The notes under the pieces were generated by a model that saw nothing but the letters and a program-made list of their open reading frames with translations, searched no databases and was not told the DNA's origin. A stretch of 64,000 nucleotides of DNA, taken from NCBI GenBank assembly GCA_007922225.1, contig ML680088.1, forward strand, positions 16,714,355 through 16,778,354, read 5' to 3'. Positions 11,606 through 24,300 of the stretch are shown in pieces. Source of the stretch: Emydura subglobosa. Taxonomy: Eukaryota; Chordata; Testudines; Chelidae. The position numbers and the translations under genes are program-made. Every line of letters starts with the position of its first letter. The first letter of the stretch is position 1.

Positions 11606-11858
11606 GGCCTTGTCTACACTAGCATTTATACTGGCAAAACTTTTGTCGCTCAGGTGTGTGAAAAAACACACCCCTGAGTGACATAAATTTTGCCAGCTTA
11701 AGTGCTTGTGTGGGCAGACCTATATCACGGGAGAGCTCTCTCCCATCAAAATAATGTGGCTACACAAGCTCTCATGCTGGCAAAATTGATGTCATTCAGG
11801 GGGGAGTTTTTTGCACCCCCCAAGTTTTGCTGGCATAAATGCTAACGTAGACAAGGCC
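11606..11858. mobile_element. PIF/Harbinger MITE (253 bp) with TAA target duplication
   Basis: The left end GGCCTTGTCTACACTAGCAT and the reverse-complemented right end GGCCTTGTCTACGTTAGCAT are inverted repeats that continue for over 40 bp. The element is flanked by TAA (11603-11605 and 11859-11861), the 3-bp target preference of PIF/Harbinger elements. It lies about 300 bp from an autonomous-type Harbinger relic with nearly the same terminus. Confidence 0.9.
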
Positions 11859-12612
11859 TAAATTTGCTTTCAGGGCAGATGAAGAGACATAGGTATGTGT
11901 GTCACCTCCCCGTCTGGGTAGCATGAATAAAATCATTAAAGAATTGGCTGAAACCAACACAGGTCAAGAACGGGTCCAGAAAGACAATGCATGCTTCAGC
12001 GATTCATGCATGAATCAGTGCTCAACAGTGGGAAGCTTTGGCTAGGGGCATTGTGAACAATGATTGGCTCTTCCTGGAGAATGCAGGACTGGGAGCTGTG
12101 AGATGCGGGGATAAGTGTGGGCTCTGGAAGAGATTTGACTCTCATACCTGGGAATTTACTCAGGCTTTGTCTACACTAGAAAGGTTTGTTGATGGTAGTT
12201 AAATTGGTGACCAAAAAGCACTGTAATTACAGAGCTTGGTGCTCGTCCAGACAGCACTCATTTTTTCGCCAAAGCACAGCCACACTTGATACTGTTGCAT
12301 TGACAGTGAGAGGAGTGCACTGTGGACAGCTATCCCACTGTGCAACTTGCCACCGTCTTGTACGAACTGTGGGAAGGGGGAGAGGATCGTGAGGCAACAT
12401 GGTTGCTAGCTCAACGTCCCATGATGCATTGATTTCCGTCTTGTCAATCATTGCATTCCTGGCTGCATTTTGTGGCATTTTTCAAAAGCCCCGTGTTTTC
12501 TGCTTGCCTGCCATCACTATCTGAAAGGATAGATCCTGCACTGCTTTCCAGTGTTGCTGTAAGCGTTCTAAACATATCGCAGGGGGTTGTGCAATATATC
12601 ATGAGCTCCTAA

Positions 12613-13675
12613 TTGGAATGGGAATCTGAGGCATCTGTCCTGCTGCGTGACATGCAAAGAAACAGCACTGTGTTACCGTTTGCGTTCATGGAGCATCTGC
12701 ACACGGTTTACCACCACTTTTGGATGCACGAGACAAGCACTGAGTGGTGGGATCGCATTGTTATGCAGGTCTGGGATGATGAGCAGTGGCTGCAGAACTT
12801 TCGAATGCACAAAGCCACCTTCATGGAATTCTATGTGGTGCTCGCCCCTGCCCTGCAGCACGAGGACACACAAATGAGAGCTGCCCTCTTAGAGGAGACG
12901 TGCATGGTGATCGCTGTGTGGAAGCTGGCAACTCCAGACTGCTACCAATCGATCGCTAATCAGTTTGGAATTGGGAAGTCCACCAATTGGGCTGTGTTAT
13001 TGCAAGTGTGCAGGGCCATTAATTGCATTCTGCTGCGAAGGACTGTGAATCTGAGGAATGTACATGAAATAGTGGATGGCTTTGCAGTGATGGGATTCCC
13101 TAACTGTGGCGGGGCAATAGATGGCACACACATCCCAATTTTGGCCCCCAACCATCTTACGACAGAGTATGTCAATAGAAAGGGGTACTCCTCAATGTGC
13201 TGCAGGCACTTGTGGATCACCATGGGCGTTTCACTGACATCAGTGTGGTTGGTCAGGAAAAGTACATGATGCACATATTATCAGGAACACTGGCCTGAAT
13301 AGGAAGCTACAAATGGGGACTTTCTTTCCAGACCAAATGATTCCAGTCAGGGATTTTGAGATGTCCATAGTGATCCTGGGAGGCCCAGCTTGCCCATTAA
13401 TACCATGGCTCATGAACAGTTACACGGGCAATCTGAATAGAAGCAAGGAGCACTTCAATAACAGGCTGAGTAGGTGCCAAATGACTGTTGAATGTGCCTT
13501 TGGCCTATTAAAAGCTTGCTGGAGGTGCCTTTATGGCAAGCTAGACCTAAATGAGGACAATATTCCCCTGGTTACAACCATCTGCTGTGTGCTCCATAAT
13601 TTATGCAAAGCTAAGGGCACAAAGTTTGTCCCTGGATTGGACCGCAGAGGCGGATTGCCTTGCATCTGCATATGA
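12613..13675 (+). pseudogene. PIF/Harbinger DDE transposase pseudogene (HARBI1-like)
   Basis: The first frame (12613-13269) encodes an N-terminal region, a helix-turn-helix-like YQSIANQFGIGKST and the first catalytic aspartate in GGAIDGTHIPI (codon at 13120). The reading frame is lost between about 13200 and 13300. It resumes at 13313-13675 with NRLSRCQMTVECAFG, holding the catalytic glutamate (codon at 13490), and CCVLHNLC. The position of the second aspartate (family motif GDPAYPL) reads GGPACPL, so that residue is gone. A frameshift plus a lost catalytic residue rules out activity. Domesticated HARBI1 itself is intact in vertebrates, so this is a transposon copy and not that gene. Confidence 0.85.
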
Positions 13676-13882
13676 ACAGTCCAATGCTAGGGGTCTTAGA
13701 GGGGCACAACAGGGAGCTATTTGGGTCAGGGAGGCATTGCGCGCTCATTTTGAGAATGAGAACAATAAGGTGTTTTGTTAACAGCATTGTGCCATGCTAT
13801 AGATGCTATCCAGCTTGAGCTATGTATCAGTGGCAGGGGAAAGTCTTTAAAGAGTACCTATTGTTCTCAGAGCTTGTCTTTA

Positions 13883-15580
13883 TTAAATGCAAAACTGTTC
13901 ACAACACAAACACTGGGCTGGAGGGGAGAAAGGAGTGAGGGCAATGCGAGTTATGACAGCTGGATGTAAGTCGTAATGAGACGGGCCGGGAGTCTGGTAA
14001 GAATGTTTGTGGGGAGTTTGGGGGGTGCATGGAAAACAGTTCTGTAGTGGCTGCAATGGGGGACAAGCACGTATGAACGCTGTCTGCAGTGTCACAATTG
14101 TCTTTAGCAGCTCTGTCTGCTCCTCCATGGCCTTGATCATGTGCTCATGACCAGCCATCATCTGGTCATGGTTTTCTTTCCTGTCTGTCTATTTTATGAG
14201 TTTGTTTCCATGCCCTTTTTTCTCTCTTATCTGCCTCAGAGGACAGGAGGAATTCCTGAAACATGTCTTCCTTGCTTCTCCTTCCTTATCAGGCTGGAGG
14301 TGCTCTGCTGTTGAAGGGGTTTTGGCTGTGAAAATCACATCTGTGCAAGCATAAGAAGCAATGAACAAAAGCATTATTGTGGGTGCTGTAACACTGTACA
14401 TGCATTACTGTTAAACACACCCTTTCTCACTGTCCCGTGGGAAGAGCACAGTTCTGTGGTCAGCCTGGGCATGGTGAGTTTTGCAGAGGTTGTGTGGACA
14501 ATCATACTGCGGAAGAGATTCTGTTGCTTGGGGCATAAATACAGGCACATATGGACAAAAATTCACATTGTGCCACCATTCTCCACAGGCAGGGACCATA
14601 GAAGCCAATATCTCACTCTTGAGAGTACACAGGGATGCTAGGGTGCATCTCCTCCATGCAAACGGCGTCAATCTGGGTCCCTATGCTGCTCATTTGTGCG
14701 CTGCTTTGGTCCCTGCACAAGTGATTGCTGATTGGCGCGGGAAAGTGCCCTACAATGGGGGAAGGAACATAGCCGCTCTGCCACGGAATCTGAGACAGAG
14801 AATTGGAGAGTATGTGCAAGAAAGTTTCCTACAGATCTCACTGTGAAATCTTGGTGTGCATTAACATGCTTTTCAGCTGCACTGTCTAGCCGCACAAGGA
14901 AATGGGAAAGCACATGGAAACACAGCTACTCTTGTGCATTTCTATCCCTTCAACTACCTCTGTGATTTAGCAAAGCAAAGGACTCCCCGTGCCTCCTGTA
15001 CACAAGCGGTATCAGCTTCCCAAAACACTTACCAGAGCTCCCCTCCCCTGCTTCCTGCATGCCAGAGCTGTAGGGCTGGGGCTGGCTGCAACCTTTCGGG
15101 GTTGAGCACAGCTCCTGACTCCCAGCTTCACCAAACAAACCAATCCCCGGCTCTGGTCATCCTCCAACTCCACCTCTTCATTGACGACTTCTTCATCAAG
15201 GTTGATTCTGGTGTCTGCTGGCCCCAGGGCTGCGGAGGTGTCCACGGGTGTCTTGAGGGTTGAGGTGGGATCGTCGCTGAGTGTGGCTTCCAGCTCCTTG
15301 TAGAAAAGGCACTCTTTGGCTCTGCACCAGAGTAATGGTTTGTGTCTCTGGCATTTTGGTAGCTCTGCTGCAGCTCCTTGATTTTCGCTTGGCACTGCAG
15401 TGTGTCCAGTTCATAGCCCTTCTCTGCCATGGCATGAGAAATCTGGCTGTAGGTATCATAATTCCTTCAGCTGGAGTGGAGCTGGGACTGCACGGCCGAT
15501 TGTCCCCAAATTCCGATCAGGTCCAGCAACTCTGGTGTGCTCTAAGTGGGAGAGCATTTGCTGCATGGAGCTGCCATGGC
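13883..15580 (-). pseudogene. Harbinger-associated Myb/SANT-like DNA-binding protein, broken
   Basis: Read on the minus strand, about 15580-15130 encodes a SANT/MADF-type fold: LLDLIGIWGQ-like text, then SQISHAMAEKGYELDTLQC and KIKELQQSYQNARDTNHYSG, followed in another frame by FYKELEATL and DPTSTLKTPVDTS. The C-terminal part (14161-13883) has MIKAMEEQTELLKTIVTLQT, typical of the tail of these proteins. The frames shift and contain stops. In intact PIF/Harbinger elements this partner helps the transposase enter the nucleus and bind the termini. Confidence 0.72.
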
Positions 15581-15960
15581 CAACTGGGAAGATGCAATGT
15601 GAGCTCTCCATGCTGACAAAGTAGGAAGTGGAATTTCAAAGATTCCTGGGACATTAAAGAGGGAGGAGCGGGTGGCTGCAGGGCAGCAGAGTTCAAATTG
15701 ATGGCCAGAGCCATCAGGATGGGCATTGTGGGGCACTTCCTGAGGCCATTTTCTGCAACACAACCAAACCGCAGTGTCTACACTGACACTTTTTCAATTT
15801 AAGTTGGGTGAAAAAAATTCTACACCTCTCATCGAAGTGGTTTTATTTTGTCAAAAAACAGGGCAGTTTTGTCAGTGGGTGGGGGGAGGGAGGGAGGGAG
15901 GAAAGTGATTGCAGTGTGTACACCAGCATTGTTTTGTCAAAAAAGCTGACTTTCAAAGAG

Positions 15961-16510
15961 ACTGTTTAAAAACTGGAATGTAGTAACATCAGGACTCAGA
16001 AAATACACATGCCAATGGTAAGTAGGAAGCTTTCTTGAGCAAGGGCAGTTCTCTACACTTTGGAAAATAAAGCATTCTCTATAGTTGTGAAATGACATTC
16101 CAGACATGTCTCAGAACAGTATTACTTCCCTAAGTCTGCAGACAATCCCACTGCCTATGCTTCTGTTCAGAGTTTTGCCAGGTTGAATGGTTAAATCTGA
16201 CCAGACTAGTCAGTTTTCTTTACTAGTATTCAGAAGCATGTTAGTAACAGTTAAACAGACAAGAATGGACTGATTTCATGATGCAGTTAATAGAGCTGTT
16301 GACTGAGAAAGAGGACTCCAAACCAGAGACTAGGAAATACATACAATATTGGAAATGTTCCCATCACTATCCTCATCATCTAGCAAGCTGGGAAATACAG
16401 AAAAAGAGAGGAGAGAATGCTCACCTTTTCCAATAGTGGTGGAGTAAGGGGCTTCAAATATATAGTCTTACTAGTTGGAGGATGGAAAAGATGAAGTCCC
16501 TAGGCATGAT
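15961..16510. other. RNF168 intron 1, nothing recognised
   Basis: No coding or repeat structure was supported between the Harbinger relic and the CR1 copy. Confidence 0.4.
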
Positions 16511-17417
16511 TAAGAACGGCCATACTAGGTCAGACCAATGGTCCATTTAGCCCAGTATCCTGTTTTCGACAGTGGCCAATGCCAGATGCTTCAGAGGGAA
16601 TGAACAGAACATGACAATTATCAAGTGAGGCATCCCCTGACATCCAGTTCCAGCATCTGGCAGTCAGAGTCTTAGGGACACTCAGAGCATGGGATTGCAT
16701 TCCTGACCTTGGCTAATAGCCTTTGATGGACCTGTCCTCCATGAATTTATCTAATTCTTTTTTTAATCCAGTTAGTTTTCATCTTCACAACATCCTCTGG
16801 CAACAAGTTCAATAGATTGACTTTGTGTTGTGTGAAGAAGTACTTTCTTTTGTTTGTTTTAAGCCTGCTGCCTATTAATTTCATTGGGTGACCCCTGGTT
16901 CTTGTGTCATATGACAGGGTAAATAATACTTTCTCTTCACTTTCTCCACACCATTTATGATTTTTAGACCTCTATCATATTTCCCCTCAGTTGTCTCTTT
17001 TCCAAGTTGAATAGTCCGTTTTTTTAATCTCTCTTTAGATGAAAGTTGTTCTATACGCTTAATCATTTTTGTTGCCTTTCTCTGTATCTTTTCCATTTCT
17101 AGTACATCTTTTTTGAGATGGGGCAACCAGAACTGTACACAGTATTCAAGGTGTGGGTGTACCATGGATTTATATAGTGGCATTATGATATTTACTGTCT
17201 TATTTTGTATTCCTTTCCTAATGGTTCCTAATGTTCTGGTACTGACACTGAATATTGAGTGGATGTCAGACAAATATCCACAATAACTCCAAGATTGCTT
17301 TCCTGAGTGGAACCAGCTAATTTAGATTCTGTCATTTTGTATGTATAGTTGGGATTGTTTTCCAATATGCATTACTTTACATTTATAAACGTTGAATTTC
17401 ATCTGCCATTTAATTAA
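16511..17417 (-). mobile_element. CR1 LINE, 5'-truncated
   Basis: It starts with the chelonian-type CR1 end TAAGAACGGCCATACTAGG and GTCAGACCAATGGTCC. The minus-strand frame at 16881-17273 encodes the reverse-transcriptase tail, with [17 protein letters not shown] followed by the KIQRKATKMIKR block. A short ORF tail of this type marks a retrotransposition-dead 3' fragment. Confidence 0.88.
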
Positions 17418-17965
17418 AGGAATCACTCTGGTGGAAATCCCAACAACCTCCCTGTGTCTGAACTGAGCTGCTGGGAGAAAAAGGGAGGATGGGCTTGGCT
17501 TCTCACCTGAGTGTTAAGCATACTCCCCATTCCCACAGGTAGTGTCACAAAGGGCATAACTTCATTGGAGAAAAAGGGGTGTGTTGGCAAAGGTATTTTT
17601 CACACTAGCTAGTGGATGCATGTAAATTTTCAAGCCCTGCATATATTCTTTTCCTGTTTTGGAATTTTACAATAGCACATTCAGGATTTGTGCAAAACTT
17701 TGTAGTTCACTTCCAAGCATTTTGTGTAACATGGATTACTGATGTAGTATCAGTTATTTCAGGAGGGTAAATGACTCTGAGAAGGATTTTCAGTTTACTC
17801 TGCAAATCTGGAATCTTGGGGATGATGAACAAAAATAGCTGATTTAAGCACACATTGTGATAGCTCAAGCCTTTTAATACATTATTCAGCACACATTTTT
17901 AACTCTGTTTTAAATTGTATTCTTGATAGTACCAACTAAGAAATGTGTTTTTGTTTTGGCTGCAG

Positions 17966-18309
17966 ATACTGATGTTGAATTAGCCTCCTTCTCTTACTTG
18001 GAATCAAAATGTCAAAGAAATCTGAGGCTCTGCTTTCCTTGACTGACTATATCTGCCAAATCTGCATGGAAATTTTTGTGGAGCCAGTGACCCTGCCATG
18101 CAACCACACTCTCTGTAACTCTTGTTTCCAGTTGACAGTAGAAAAGGCAAGTCTGTGCTGCCCTTTTTGCCGTCGACGGGTCTCTTCTTGGGCACGATAT
18201 AATGCCCGCAAAAATACTCTTATCAATTGGGAACTATGGGAAAGGATTCAAAAGAATTACCCAGAAGAATGCCAACGCAGAGTAAATGGACAGGATCTGG
18301 AAGAGGACA
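17966..18309 (+). CDS. RNF168: RNF168 exon 2 with start codon and RING
   Basis: The acceptor GGCTGCAG| is at 17965 and coding begins at 18009. The exon ends GAGGACA|GTAAGT in phase 1. It encodes the whole RING finger. Confidence 0.93.
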
Positions 18310-21300
18310 GTAAGTAAAATGACATTTGTCTTGTATTTGTCTGCCGTAACAAAGTAATTGGTGTTAGTGAGCTTGAATGTCATGAAATGAGATCATAAAA
18401 GTATTCGCTGGCGCTGCTAAATTATTGAATCATCCAGGAAATGCAGTCTCACACTAATTTGCTGAAATTAAAGGTGACTTGCAAAGGAAAGATATGGATT
18501 TGTGCCCTTTTTTATGTAGTATAAAGAAGGCAGGCTACATGTTTGTTTTTTCAGAACTGCACATTTGTTCTTTTTGCATTTTAGAGAAAAAATGGGCATC
18601 TTGTCCATGCAAAGAAAAGTACCAGTGGTGATAATAGAGCAGGCTGCAAGTTCAAATGGTGCTTGGGTCTTTTTTTTTTTTTTTTTAATTACCAACATAT
18701 GGGTGACATGGTGACCTTGTCTACATTTTGCTGACACTGGTGGTTAATTACAAATTTGAGTTTTCTTAGAGTAGGCACAGCCTGAGAGACTCCTGGATAG
18801 TCTACTGTAATGGGTGGGAGTCAGGCGGGTCAACGAACAATCCCAATTGGTGGTCAGAGTTCACACAAGGGATCCGATTGCTAGGAGATCCAGTCCAAGG
18901 AGAAGGGACAGCAAGGAGGCTGCTAGGGTCAGATCCAAGGCATCCGGGAGAGGTCAGGTGAGTCTGAGTAGCAACTAGCAGGCAATGGCTTCTTGCTCAG
19001 ACAAGGCCAGAAGGGAAGCAGGAAGTTTATATATGATCACCAACCAATCAGGGTCAAGATTGTGTGGCCAATCAGGAAGTAGGTCATGGAACCCTGGAAG
19101 CTGGCCCACCCAAGTCTGTGAATTCCCTTGTAATCTAATATGTTGGAGTGGCACAACAGCAAATGGTGCTTCCCAAAAACCCAGTGGGCCTGGGTTCGAG
19201 GCCAAGGTCCTGACAAGGATTGACGTCACAATCACAAGGAAGTAAAATCTGGTTAACTGAGATGAAGATTGATTTTTTTTTTTTCAGTTAGGCCAGGTCT
19301 ACACTACAAACCTATATTGGTATAATTACGTTACTCAGGGATCTGAAAAATCCATACCCCTGAGCAATGTAGTTATATCAACCTAACCCCCCCATGTAGA
19401 TGAGAGCTTCTCCTGTCAGCATAGCTACTGCCTCTTGGGGAGGTGGGTTAACTATGCTGAAAGAAGAAGCTCTCCCATCAGTGTAGGAGCATCTTCACTT
19501 TAGTGCTATAGCAGTGCAGCTGTGCCAGTGCAGCATTTTAAGTGCAGACCTGCCCTTAGACTGTTTATAACTTAGTTGTTTTGACACTGCATTAAGTAAG
19601 TTCCAGAAGGGTAGCCATGTTAGTCTGTTTTTAGCAAAACAGCAAGAGTTCTGTGGCACCTTAAAGACTAACACATTTATTTGGGCATAAGCTTTCGTGG
19701 GCAGAAACCCAATGCAACGAAGTGGGTTTCTGCCTACGAATGCTTATGCCCAAATACATTTGTTAGTCTTTAAGGTGCCACAGGACTCTAAAGTAAAATA
19801 CTTTGGAGAAAAGATTAATGTTGAGGATTTAATTCTCCCTACCTCCCCACCAATCTTTTCTATTATGGTCAATACATGTCCGAGAACCTCAATAAGTTTT
19901 TTAGCCAAAGCAGAGAAGAACAAACTTGACATTCCTGATATTTCTAAAGTAAAATAAGGGGGGTGAAGGGGTGGAATTCTTTAGATACCATCATCATAGG
20001 ATTCTCAGCCTTGGGTCTTAACCCTCCAATTTCAGATTCACTTTGGAAGTTCCAGCCAAAGGGTTTTGGAGGGCTGCAATGATATCAGTTGATTTTATTT
20101 ACTCTTCCGGTTCCCTCAGGATTTTCAACCAATTATTTCTGTATTTAAATGTCAGAAGACAAACTTGTTCAGGGGCTGTGATTGACTGTACCGAACTTAC
20201 ACTAAGGCTAAGGAGTGGTGGAGCAGCATTGGGCCAAGAAGGTCCTGATCCTTAGCAGCTACAGAGTATGCTCCAAATGGAGGATCTACTTAAAAGGGGC
20301 TCTGACAGTCAAGCAAGAGGCAGAGTGAAGGAGAGAATGTCTGCAGGAAGATACTCAGGCTGTAGATTCTGGGACAAAGCGATCTACAGGGGAAGGGTCT
20401 GGAATGTGGTGAGATCTGACCAGGAGCCTAACTTCTTTATAGCCCACCCCAACAAGGAGAAACAACCGGACACTGAAAGTGAACTGGGAAGCCCCAGATG
20501 ACTATCTGAATTGTTGAGACTGTAAGAGCAACCCTCTGCTGAGAGGGAAGCAGTGTGCAGGAACTATACCCCTAACCAAAGAGAGAACGGGATGTAGGAA
20601 GTGTCCCAGAGGAGGCTGGTCTAATGTATTCGCTAAGAGGGGCCTGAGACTCTCCCCTCACCTCTTTCCTGTTGAAGAGGAAAGGCCTGGGAACCTGCAG
20701 TTCGTCCCACTGTTAAACTGGATCTCCAGGTCAGAGCACTCCAGTTTACGAGCGATGTTTCTTGAACAGGGTCAACTAGGTTTTTGCTCCTGCTAAAGAC
20801 TGTCTTCAAGACTTGTGACCAGTAGGCAGGTATATGCACTGATTCAAATCAGCTTCTTCAAAACAAAGTGTTTATCTAAAGGAACAAAGTAAACAGAGTG
20901 AAAGGTTAAAATAAGAAAAGGCCTTATAGGTATATTGTCTTACAAATTACCCCTGACATCCCAGCATCAGGGATTGAAGGTTCACTCTCTTGCCCAGTAG
21001 TCGCTTCCTCCTTCTGACAACCTTTCAGCTTTAGAGGCTGAGGCTTGTAACCTCTCTTAGGGTATGTCTACACAGCAAAGAAGAACCCACGGCTAGCCCA
21101 TGCCAGCTGAGTTGGGCTCACGGGGGCTGGGCTGTGGGGCTGTTACATTGCTGTGTAGACTTCCAGGCTTGAGCTGGAATCCACACTCTAGGATCCTGCG
21201 GGGTGAGAGGATCCCAGAACTCGGGCTCCAGCCCAAGCCTGGAAGTCTGCAGAGCAGTGAAATAGCCTCGCAGCCCAAGCCCCTGAGCCTGAGTTGGCTG

Positions 21301-24300
21301 GCATGGTAGAATATACTTGAGGCATTTGTATTTATCTCATGCAGTTGAAAGGACCTGATTTCTCTCATTATTTAAAAAAGATGAAAATGGTTGGTTTATT
21401 TGAGCAGGAGCCTATAATTTTATCGCTGTCTGATCTAGTGAGTGTTTTTTATTAAATGGGAGATGTCTTAAGCTACTTAATCGAAAGTGAAAATCTTATT
21501 ATGGTATCTTGATAAAAGAAAATTACAGGACTATTACTTTTGGAGAGTAAGTAGCTCAAGAAATGTCCCATTTAATAAAAAGAGCAAACATGCACACTAG
21601 ATCAGGCAATGATAAAGTTGTAGGCACATGCTATGAACATGCTCTGTTGATAAAACCTGCAAAATAAAGATAGTTCTGATTGCTCTGTGGACCTTCAGAG
21701 CTTGAAAGCCCAGAAATTTCAAACAAGTAATCGGGGCATCATATCCTTCATCAGAAAGGGGTGTGACATCCTTAATTCTGCTTCTTTGAAGATAATATTC
21801 TTACAGGAATCTCACTTGTCCATTGCCATCAGAGTTTGAATGGCTTTACCTGTACTGCAGTGAATTGATACATTTCTTCCATTTGTTTGAAAAAGAAACG
21901 GACATCTGAGGACACGAGTGAGCTGTATCACTGCCAGTTCAGGATGGGAATGTTTCCTCTGTTGATATGTGGGGATGAAGCCTTGCAACATTTTAGCTTT
22001 GGGAGTTCTATCCAGTTAAGAACTTCTAAAACTCAAGAGTGAGAATCTTGTGAAATAGCTTCAAAGCAACAGGACAACACACATTTCAGGCTGTCTTTGT
22101 ACACCATAAAGAACAAAAGACTTATTTTTCCCTTTGAAGGTCAACTTCAAGATCTTTACTTTTCACGTTGTACTATTCTGCTGTGTAAGGAAACCATTTT
22201 CCTCATAAAGGGTGAGAGAAGCTGGAAGCAATTAACAGAGATGTCTTTGCTTTCTCTCTGAATTGGAACATACTCCATATTCCCACTAGTTGGACACAAT
22301 TGAGTTAAGGTGCAGTATTGGATATGGTTCTGTTCTGCATGTTGTAGGTTTAAGTTAAACTAGGATAATATGAAATTGTAATGGGCTATGGTCTGAAAAG
22401 AATCTCTTCTATAAAAATCTGAGATATCTAAAATGATCATTTGTTTTCCCCACGCTCCTCTTCTCTTTTTCTCTGAATTAGTTTGTATATCCCAACCACT
22501 GCATCAGCTAAGCAAACCTGGGGAATTGAGACAGGAATATGAGGCAGAGATTAGCAAGGTAAGTCTAGAAAATCCTGTTTAAAGTTGTAAATGCCTTGAG
22601 TATTGATTTATTTGAATTTTGTATGTATATGAAGATGTCAGTATTTGATGATTTATTTAAAGTAACTTTCCTCCTCTTTCTTCTAAAATGGAAGATAAGT
22701 TTGGTACTGTGCTAGAAAATTGAAGAGGAAAGAGCTACAAAAATGGTTTGAAGTTTAGAAACACACCTTACAGTGAGAGATTTAAGGAGTTACCTTTTCT
22801 TATTAAAGAGAAGGTTAGAAGATTGATCATGATGTACAAGAAGCTACTCAGTGAGAAGGTATTTGATTCTACTGAGCTTTTTAATCTAGCACACAAGGGC
22901 ATAACAATATCAAATGTCTGCAAGTCAAAGCTATAAAATTTCAAACAAGAAATAAGGTGTACATTTTAAGTCAGGGTCGGTGACCATTGGAACAGTTTAC
23001 CAAGAAACGTGATGTGACTAACTCTGTCTTTGTCTTTCAATAAAGATTGGTTGTTTCTCTAAAGACATACTCTTGTTCAACCACAAGTTGTTGGGCTCAG
23101 TGCAGGAATTAATGGATGAAATTCTGTGGCCTGTTATGCAGGAAGTCATATTAGATGATTGTAATGGTCCCTTCTGGTCTTAAACTGTGAATCCATATCC
23201 CCTTGTGAATTTGAACGTTTGGCTTAGGCATATAGATATGGCACAACACCCAGCAAGTCTTGAATCTCATCTATTTCTGAACATTATCTAGGAAGCCTCC
23301 AGAAATTAAACATCAACCTCCTTGAAAATACACACCTACCCATCCATGCTGAGAAATAGCTTCTCTAAGTCTTATAATGTATATCCAGCGTCATGCTTGG
23401 AACAGCTCCTATAGGTTTATAGTAGACATTTGGAACCTGCCTGTCTTTTTACGTGTTACCTTGATTAGTATCACTGACTGCTACTAGCTGGACCTCATTA
23501 GCAGTAATATCAGCTTATTCTTTTATTCAATGGCTTTGTCTTTATTCATCTAGTAGAGCAGTGGTCGCCAAACCTTTTACCCCACGCCTGCACTTACTCA
23601 TCCATCCCCCTCCCCCAGCTGGGTCTGGGAGTGGGGCCATAGTCCTGGCTGAGGGATGTGGCAGAGCTTCTGAGTTGGGAGCCCCGGGGCAGCAGAGCTT
23701 CCCTGCTCTCAGCCACGAGACAGCAGCCCTGGGGCAGTGGGGGCTCCCATGCCCCCTGCAGTGTTCCTCTATGCCTCCCATGGGGGCGTACCCCACACTT
23801 TGAAGACCTCAGCAGTAGAGAAACAAGATAGGTGAGGCATTATCTTTTATTGTACCAACCTCTGCGTTGAGAGAGAAAAGCTTTCAAGTCCCACTGAGCT
23901 CTTCTTCAGATCTGGGAAAGTACTCAGAGTGTCACAGCTACATACAAGGTGGAACAGATTGTTTGCAGTAAGTAGTTAGGACATATTGTAAGAGACCATT
24001 CAAGGTGAAGTGGCCCATTAACACCTCTGCAGTTATAAGACAAGCTTGTTTCTGTCATCAACAGAAGTTGGTCCGATAAAAGATATTACCTCACCCACCT
24101 TGTCTCTAATGTCCTGGAACCAACATGGCTACAATAACACTTCTAACAATAAATATATTCAATAATCAGTCAAAAAATATGTTCAATGGCCTGCTTTATA
24201 TTTACTGTCAAAGTTAGGAGCCATCTAAATGGAATTAAACAATGTACTAATAATGCTTATATATTTTCCATTTGAACCAATGTCTGAATGCTCTTGTACC

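Larger units (their letters stand above)
12162..15960 (+). mobile_element. Decayed two-gene PIF/Harbinger transposon in RNF168 intron 1
   Basis: The left terminus AGGCTTTGTCTACACTAGAA matches the neighbouring MITE. Inside are a plus-strand DDE transposase in two frames (12613-13675) and a minus-strand Myb/SANT-like DNA-binding gene (about 13883-15580). This convergent pair is the standard autonomous PIF/Harbinger arrangement. The right end is poorly preserved; GTGTCTACACTGACACTTTT at about 15773 and a related GTGTGTACACCAGCATTG at about 15916 are candidate terminal sequences. Both genes carry frame disruptions, so the element is dead. Confidence 0.8.

Noticed and set aside
12613..13269. Possible host HARBI1 gene
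   Set aside because: The frame is disrupted before the second catalytic block, the second aspartate position reads glycine, and the copy sits inside a transposon with a Myb-like partner gene. It is a dead transposon.
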